This document shows positions 21,366-24,610 of a stretch of 24,610 nucleotides of DNA, in pieces. Both the position numbers and the translations under genes were made by a program. The stretch spans positions 1 to 24,610 of the forward strand of contig SKGB01000065.1 in assembly GCA_007117675.1 (NCBI GenBank). Direction: 5' to 3'. Each line of letters starts with the position of its first letter. The first letter of the stretch is position 1. The DNA comes from Candidatus Nomurabacteria bacterium. Lineage in GTDB: Bacteria; Patescibacteriota; Minisyncoccia; Phycocordibacterales; CSBR16-119. Below the pieces are notes generated by a model. That model saw nothing but the letters and a program-made list of their open reading frames with translations. It was not told where the DNA came from and did not search any database.

Positions 21366-21977
21366 TTAAAAAATAAAAACCTCGCCTTTCATATCAGAAA
21401 AATCTTTTTTCTTGAGAGTTATCTTATCTACCGGTTTGGGATTTTCACCAGATTCTTTCAAAAAATATTTTAAATTTGCTTCATCGTAGTCCATGGGAAT
21501 CACCGCATGAGCCTCAAGAGATGTTGCGAGTTTGTGGGCTTGCGCAGGGCTTATCGTATTGTTTCCTTGAATAGGAACAAACAACACATCAGGTTCTTGT
21601 ATTTGCTCTTTTATCTTTGATTCAAGCACGTCGGAAATAGATCCACAAAAAACAATAACCATTCCCTCAAAACGAATTTTGTAGACAGTGTTGTAATATT
21701 CCTTTCCATCAATGAGTGACTTGGTTTCAAACCCTGTCACAAAAATATCATTAATTTCGTATTCTCCTGGACTATCCACAATAAAAGGTTCGTTATCACC
21801 ATAGGTTGCATTTTCCACCCCATTAAAATCAGGATGGTTTGTGGTTACAAGCACAATATTTGAACCGAACTTCACTTTGTTGAATTCTTTTGAGTCACGA
21901 CTGATAGGATTGATAGCAATAACGGTATCGCCTTGCTGTATTTTGAAAAATTGTTTTCCGTGGTTTGTTATTATCAT
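21366..21977 (-). CDS. MBL-fold (UlaG-like) protein with degenerate metal site
   Basis: The 203-residue product follows the Lactamase_B_3/UlaG-like hydrolase pattern: an opening FFKIQQGDTVIAINPIS, VLVTTNHPDF where active members have THxHxDH, VDSPGEYEINDIFVTGFE, VIVFCGSIS where others have a GD metal ligand, and AVIPMDYD in place of IPMHY. Several metal-binding His and Asp residues are therefore absent, so it may not be a hydrolase. The start MIITNHGKQFF at 21977 matches the family start; an upstream ATG at 22082 adds 35 residues that do not belong to the fold. A TACAAT box lies eight bases before 21977. Related genes occur in CPR genomes; the function is unknown. Confidence 0.8.
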   Translation of the reverse strand: MIITNHGKQFFKIQQGDTVIAINPISRDSKEFNKVKFGSNIVLVTTNHPDFNGVENATYGDNEPFIVDSPGEYEINDIFVTGFETKSLIDGKEYYNTVYKIRFEGMVIVFCGSISDVLESKIKEQIQEPDVLFVPIQGNNTISPAQAHKLATSLEAHAVIPMDYDEANLKYFLKESGENPKPVDKITLKKKDFSDMKGEVFIF

Positions 21978-21980
21978 ACA

Positions 21981-22003
21981 GGCAAATTGTAGCACAATTT
22001 GCC
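21981..22003. promoter_or_regulatory. MBL-fold gene promoter overlapped by a perfect inverted repeat
   Basis: GGCAAATTGT (21981-21990) and ACAATTTGCC (21994-22003) are perfect ten-base arms around AGC. On the minus strand the repeat contains the extended -10 element TGCTACAAT, eight bases before the start codon at 21977. A dimeric repressor bound here would block transcription; in RNA the downstream arm would be mostly absent if transcription starts at the ATG. Confidence 0.55.
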
Positions 22004-22088
22004 GAGAATTAAGAATAAAGAAAAAAGCCTTCAAAAAGACTTTTAAAAACTTAAACTTTATAAAAACCTCCATCTTTGACAAAATTAA

Positions 22089-22121
22089 AACCCCATCTCC
22101 GCTTTCGCAAAAGATGAGGTT
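22089..22121 (-). terminator. Terminator of the 22144-22368 gene
   Basis: AACCCCATCT (22089-22098) pairs with AGATGAGGTT (22112-22121) with one G-T pair; on the minus strand it is followed by TTTTAATTTT. It is 22 bases past the stop codon. Confidence 0.7.
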
Positions 22122-22143
22122 AATTTACTGTGTCCGTGATCAT

Positions 22144-22368
22144 TCAAGCCGGCTCGAGTTCGTAAAAGCAGTACACTCCGATGTCCTCACAACCATCATG
22201 TTTAACAAACCAGACGTGTCCGCCGTGACCAGGGACATGATTCATTACCGTGCCCCCAACACCAGACTCACGCACATTGAGATATTTCTCTTTGACAAGT
22301 ATGCCTTTTGTTTTTCCGAGTTTGATTGTCTTGACCCGCAGGTCTGACTTAATACTATTACAATCCAT
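22144..22368 (-). CDS. Unknown 74-residue protein with strong expression signals
   Basis: No family is recognised for certain. There is no signal peptide or membrane helix. The second half, VMNHVPGHGGHVWFVKHDG followed by IGVYCFYELEP, is rich in Gly, His and aromatic residues and reads like a small beta-barrel or ligand-binding domain. It has the only clear Shine-Dalgarno site I found in the window (AAAGGAGGT, 22374-22382, five bases before the ATG), a near-consensus promoter and its own terminator, so it is a single-gene unit that is probably highly expressed. Three cysteines (residues 3, 60 and 67) and four histidines could bind metal, but no spacing pattern proves it. Confidence 0.75.
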   Translation of the reverse strand: MDCNSIKSDLRVKTIKLGKTKGILVKEKYLNVRESGVGGTVMNHVPGHGGHVWFVKHDGCEDIGVYCFYELEPA

Positions 22369-22373
22369 AAAAG

Positions 22374-22426
22374 ACCTCCTTTCTTTGATTCTTCACTGTT
22401 ATACCACTATATGAATAGTATATCAA
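22374..22426 (-). promoter_or_regulatory. Strong promoter and Shine-Dalgarno site of the 74-residue protein gene
   Basis: On the minus strand TTGATA (22421-22426), 17 bases, then TATAAC (22398-22403) with an extended TGG just before it. The Shine-Dalgarno site AAAGGAGGT is at 22374-22382. The leader would be about 23 bases. The spacer holds short arms ACTAT/ATAGT, possibly an operator. Confidence 0.75.
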
Positions 22427-22450
22427 TAAACTAGACCACAGACTCTATTA

Positions 22451-22520
22451 CACCCATTCGACTCGCCTCACTCGCTCAGGATCATCGAGCTCTTGGTTTT
22501 CCTAGACCAAGAACTCGATG
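22451..22520. repeat. REP-like GC-rich repeat plus hairpin at the ychF 3' end
   Basis: 22455-22480 contains the two near-copies ACTCGCCTC and ACTCGCTCA and ends in CAGG; this resembles the TTCGACTCGCTCAGG-type dispersed repeats found in many bacterial genomes. Next to it, 22483-22497 pairs with 22506-22520 (15 bases, one mismatch) around a loop that contains the ychF stop codon. There is no T-run, so it is not a classical terminator. Only one copy is visible here. Confidence 0.45.
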
Positions 22521-23614
22521 ACATCCCCATCCTTCACAATATACTCCTTCCCTTCCACTCGAAGCTGGCCTGTTTCGCGAGCTTTTGCAAACGAACCAAG
22601 TTCGAGAAGCGTATCCCAAGGAATCACTTGTGCACGAATAAACTTTTGCTCAAAGTCAGTGTGAATTGCACGCCCAGCACGCGGCGCACTTGAACCCACG
22701 GGAACTGTCCAACCCCGTGTTTCTTCTGGCCCTGTGGTGAAGTATGTCATGAGCCCCAAAACCTTGTACGCTTCTTGAATAAGTTTGTCGATTCCGTCAT
22801 CTTCGTGATCCACCCCAAAATCTTTTTTGATTTCTTCCTTTTCTGCTTTTTCCAAATCTTTCAATTCCTCTTCTGTCTTTGCGTCAATCACCACATACCC
22901 CGCCCCCATACTTTCAATATGTTCTAAAACTTTTTTAAAATCCTCCGGATGACTTTCATCCATGTTCGAAACTCCCGAACGGCGGTTAAGTCCGTAGATA
23001 AACTTTTTTCGTGTTAGCAAATGAAAATGTTTTGCGTACTCTTCCTCTTCTTTTGAAAGTTCTACTGTGTTTGCCATTTTCTCTTCTTGGAGAGCTGTTA
23101 TGATTTTTCGCAAAACCGCTTGTTCTTGCACTGCGTCTTTGTCACCTCGTTTTACATCACGAGAAATACGCTCAGACTGCTTTTCAGCGCTCGCCAAATC
23201 CGCCAGAATAAGTTCCATATTGATAACCTTGATATCTCGAAGAGGGTCAACGGTTCCGTAGACATGAGTAATATCTTCTCCGCCCCCTGTAATAGGAAAA
23301 ATTCGTACCATTTGGAGAATGGCGTCCACTTCTCGAACATGTGAAAGAAATTGGTTTCCCAACCCTTCACCCTTGCTTGCACCTTCTACAAGTCCTGCAA
23401 TATCGACAAACTCAATAGCAGCAGGAATAACCTTTTGAGATTTTGAAAACTCAGCAAGTTTTGAGAGGCGCTCATCTGGCACCGCCACAACACCAACAGA
23501 AGGATCAATCGTTGCAAATGGGTAGTTTGCAGCCAAAACACTCTTTTTGGTAAGAGCGTTGAATAACGTTGATTTACCTACATTGGGTAGGCCTACGATT
23601 CCGATAGATAACAT
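22502..23614 (-). CDS. ychF: Ribosome-binding ATPase YchF (OLA1 family)
   Basis: YchF is a universally conserved Obg-related P-loop protein that binds ribosomes and prefers ATP to GTP. The 370 residues show the P-loop GLPNVGKS (8-15), the switch region with FVDIAGLVEGASKGEGLGN, the NMDE motif that replaces the GTP-specific NKxD, the coiled-coil insert (about 130-210, rich in Glu and Lys) and a C-terminal TGS domain ending KDGDVIEFLV. E. coli YchF has 363 residues. The start MLSIGIVGLPN is the family's normal start. A promoter of 17-base spacing ends six bases before the ATG. Its last codons form part of a hairpin described separately. Confidence 0.97.
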   Translation of the reverse strand: MLSIGIVGLPNVGKSTLFNALTKKSVLAANYPFATIDPSVGVVAVPDERLSKLAEFSKSQKVIPAAIEFVDIAGLVEGASKGEGLGNQFLSHVREVDAILQMVRIFPITGGGEDITHVYGTVDPLRDIKVINMELILADLASAEKQSERISRDVKRGDKDAVQEQAVLRKIITALQEEKMANTVELSKEEEEYAKHFHLLTRKKFIYGLNRRSGVSNMDESHPEDFKKVLEHIESMGAGYVVIDAKTEEELKDLEKAEKEEIKKDFGVDHEDDGIDKLIQEAYKVLGLMTYFTTGPEETRGWTVPVGSSAPRAGRAIHTDFEQKFIRAQVIPWDTLLELGSFAKARETGQLRVEGKEYIVKDGDVIEFLV

Positions 23615-23620
23615 GGAAAA

Positions 23621-23649
23621 AGAATATCATAGATAGACTGGTTAGTAAA
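23621..23649 (-). promoter_or_regulatory. ychF promoter, leaderless
   Basis: On the minus strand TTTACT (23644-23649), 17 bases, then TATTCT (23621-23626) preceded by TGA (extended -10). Six bases separate it from the ATG at 23614. It lies between the ychF start and the reverse transcriptase stop. Confidence 0.5.
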
Positions 23650-23653
23650 ATAT

Positions 23654-24610
23654 TTATATATTTTCTTTACTACCTTCAATTTGAATCCTTAATGTATACC
23701 CATTCCCCCACTTCAAAAGTCCAAGATAAGATTCAATCGTCTCTTCTTTTTGAATTTCTCGCACTCTTTGCATCATTCTCCTTTTCGTACTTGTTCGTAA
23801 TACTCTATGATGTGGAAAATGAACCCACCCAAGAAAATCAATCCCGCTTCCGAGAGTTTTGACAAAAACTTTATTCCGGTGAAGTCTAAGTTTTAGAGTA
23901 TTCCAAAGAAAGTACTCGATATATCGAGTACTTTCTTGAAGATATTTTTTATCGGTCAAGAATATAACAAAATCATCCACATACCGAATATAATATTTCA
24001 CTTTCAAATTATGTTTTACATACTGGTCAAATTCATTCATATAGATATTTACCAAAAGCTGTGAAGTCAGATTTCCAAGAGGAAGACCTTGTGGGAAAGA
24101 ATTTATGATTGTATCTAAAAGAGAAATAATATCTCTGTCTTCTATGTATTTTCCTAAGATACTCTTTAAAATCTGATGATCAATACTCGCAAAAAACTTT
24201 CGTATATCACACTTCAACACAAAACATTGTTTAGTGTTATTTCTGGAAACCTTTCTTGCAAAGTGCTCAAACCGAAGTATTGCCTTATGTGTCCCTTTGT
24301 TTTTCCGACATGAATAAGAGTCTTGAATGAACTTTGTATCAAAATATGGATAGAGAGCTTGATAGACAAGATGATGAACAACCCTGTCTCGGACGCTTGC
24401 TTTGTGAATATCACGGGGTTTTGGGTCGTTAACTTTGAAAGCTTTATATCCTCCGTGTTTATAGGTTTTGTTTTGTAAATCATGATGGAGAGATAAAATA
24501 TTTTGCATTAAATTCCTCTCAAATTCTTGAACGTCTTTTTTACCTTTCTTGTTTTTCAAAAACCCTTTCCACGCATTTAAAATATTTTCAAGTGATATAA
24601 TCTCATTATA
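23654..24610 (-). CDS. Reverse transcriptase of diversity-generating-retroelement type (5' end beyond the window)
   Basis: The frame is open to the right edge: in-frame codons upstream of the TTG at 24559 read YNEIISLENILNAWKGF, the usual start of this enzyme group, so the start codon lies past 24610. 318 residues are visible. RT motifs are present: RDRVVHHLVYQAL and DSYSCRKNKGTHKAI, LKCDIRKFFASIDH with the first catalytic Asp, QGLPLGNLTSQLLVNIYM, and YVDD (visible residues 210-213, bases 23972-23983). The stretch LGNLTSQ (24059-24079) fits the [IVL]GxxxSQ signature that separates DGR reverse transcriptases from group II intron enzymes (QGxxxSP). No maturase or HNH domain follows. In DGRs the enzyme copies a template repeat with adenine mutagenesis into a variable gene; neither repeat is in view. 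Confidence 0.88.
   Translation of the reverse strand, partial: YNEIISLENILNAWKGFLKNKKGKKDVQEFERNLMQNILSLHHDLQNKTYKHGGYKAFKVNDPKPRDIHKASVRDRVVHHLVYQALYPYFDTKFIQDSYSCRKNKGTHKAILRFEHFARKVSRNNTKQCFVLKCDIRKFFASIDHQILKSILGKYIEDRDIISLLDTIINSFPQGLPLGNLTSQLLVNIYMNEFDQYVKHNLKVKYYIRYVDDFVIFLTDKKYLQESTRYIEYFLWNTLKLRLHRNKVFVKTLGSGIDFLGWVHFPHHRVLRTSTKRRMMQRVREIQKEETIESYLGLLKWGNGYTLRIQIEGSKENI

Noticed and set aside
23615..23653. A DGR template repeat between the reverse transcriptase and ychF
   Set aside because: The gap is only 39 bases and is filled by the ychF promoter.
1..24610. CRISPR array, insertion sequence or prophage
   Set aside because: No regularly spaced repeats, transposase frames or terminal inverted repeats with target duplications were seen.
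1..24610. Recoded TGA, as in Absconditabacteria or Gracilibacteria
   Set aside because: TGA ends the 22144-22368 gene, known proteins have no internal TGA, and tryptophan is TGG with a CCA anticodon.

Overview
The window looks like a piece of a small, AT-rich genome from a Candidate Phyla Radiation (Patescibacteria) bacterium of the Parcubacteria/Paceibacteria type. The evidence is a block of CPR-style type IV secretion pilin-like genes, a 498-residue initiation factor 2 without the long N-terminal region, a DUF4446 protein, a degenerate UlaG-like MBL-fold protein, a large FN3-repeat surface protein, and almost no Shine-Dalgarno sites. TGA is used as a stop and tryptophan is TGG, so the code is standard table 11. 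The assignment is inferred from gene content; there is no rRNA here.

Layout: 1-2353 (-) is the N-terminal 784 residues of an FN3-repeat surface protein that leaves the left edge at the start of a probable peptidoglycan-binding domain. 2439-3382 (+) is miaA with a textbook promoter. 3408-4019 (-) is an orphan gene. 4238-5560 holds tRNA-Trp, a short rpmG (L33), an RlmB-family 2'-O-methyltransferase and tRNA-Tyr. 5604-9586 (-) holds a cysteine desulfurase followed by clpB. 9633-11989 (+) holds a DUF4446 gene, infB and rbfA. 12000-12537 is a cluster of four tRNAs (Leu-UAA, Leu-UAG, Lys-CUU, Cys-GCA). 12602-18485 (-) reads as one unit: a methyltransferase, a membrane-anchored solute-binding-like protein, then six consecutive pilin-like membrane proteins. 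18551-22368 (-) holds gyrA, a small one-helix membrane protein, a degenerate MBL-fold protein and a strongly expressed-looking 74-residue protein. 22502-23614 (-) is ychF. 23654-24610 (-) is a reverse transcriptase with the sequence signature of diversity-generating retroelements (DGRs); its start lies beyond the right edge.

Most genes are housekeeping functions of translation (miaA, rpmG, rlmB, infB, rbfA, ychF, tRNAs), protein quality control (clpB), sulfur transfer (cysteine desulfurase) and DNA topology (gyrA). The two accessory regions are the pilin/solute-binding locus, which probably builds a surface structure, and the DGR-type reverse transcriptase at the right edge.

Two sequence-level patterns recur. 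First, -10 boxes lie only 6-9 bases before the start codons of at least eight protein genes, and 8-9 bases before two mature tRNA 5' ends. This implies leaderless mRNAs and tRNAs made with little or no 5' leader. Second, most convergent gene ends are closed by long, nearly perfect A-tract/T-tract hairpins that can terminate transcription in both directions. One of them includes the CCA ends of two convergent tRNA-Leu genes.
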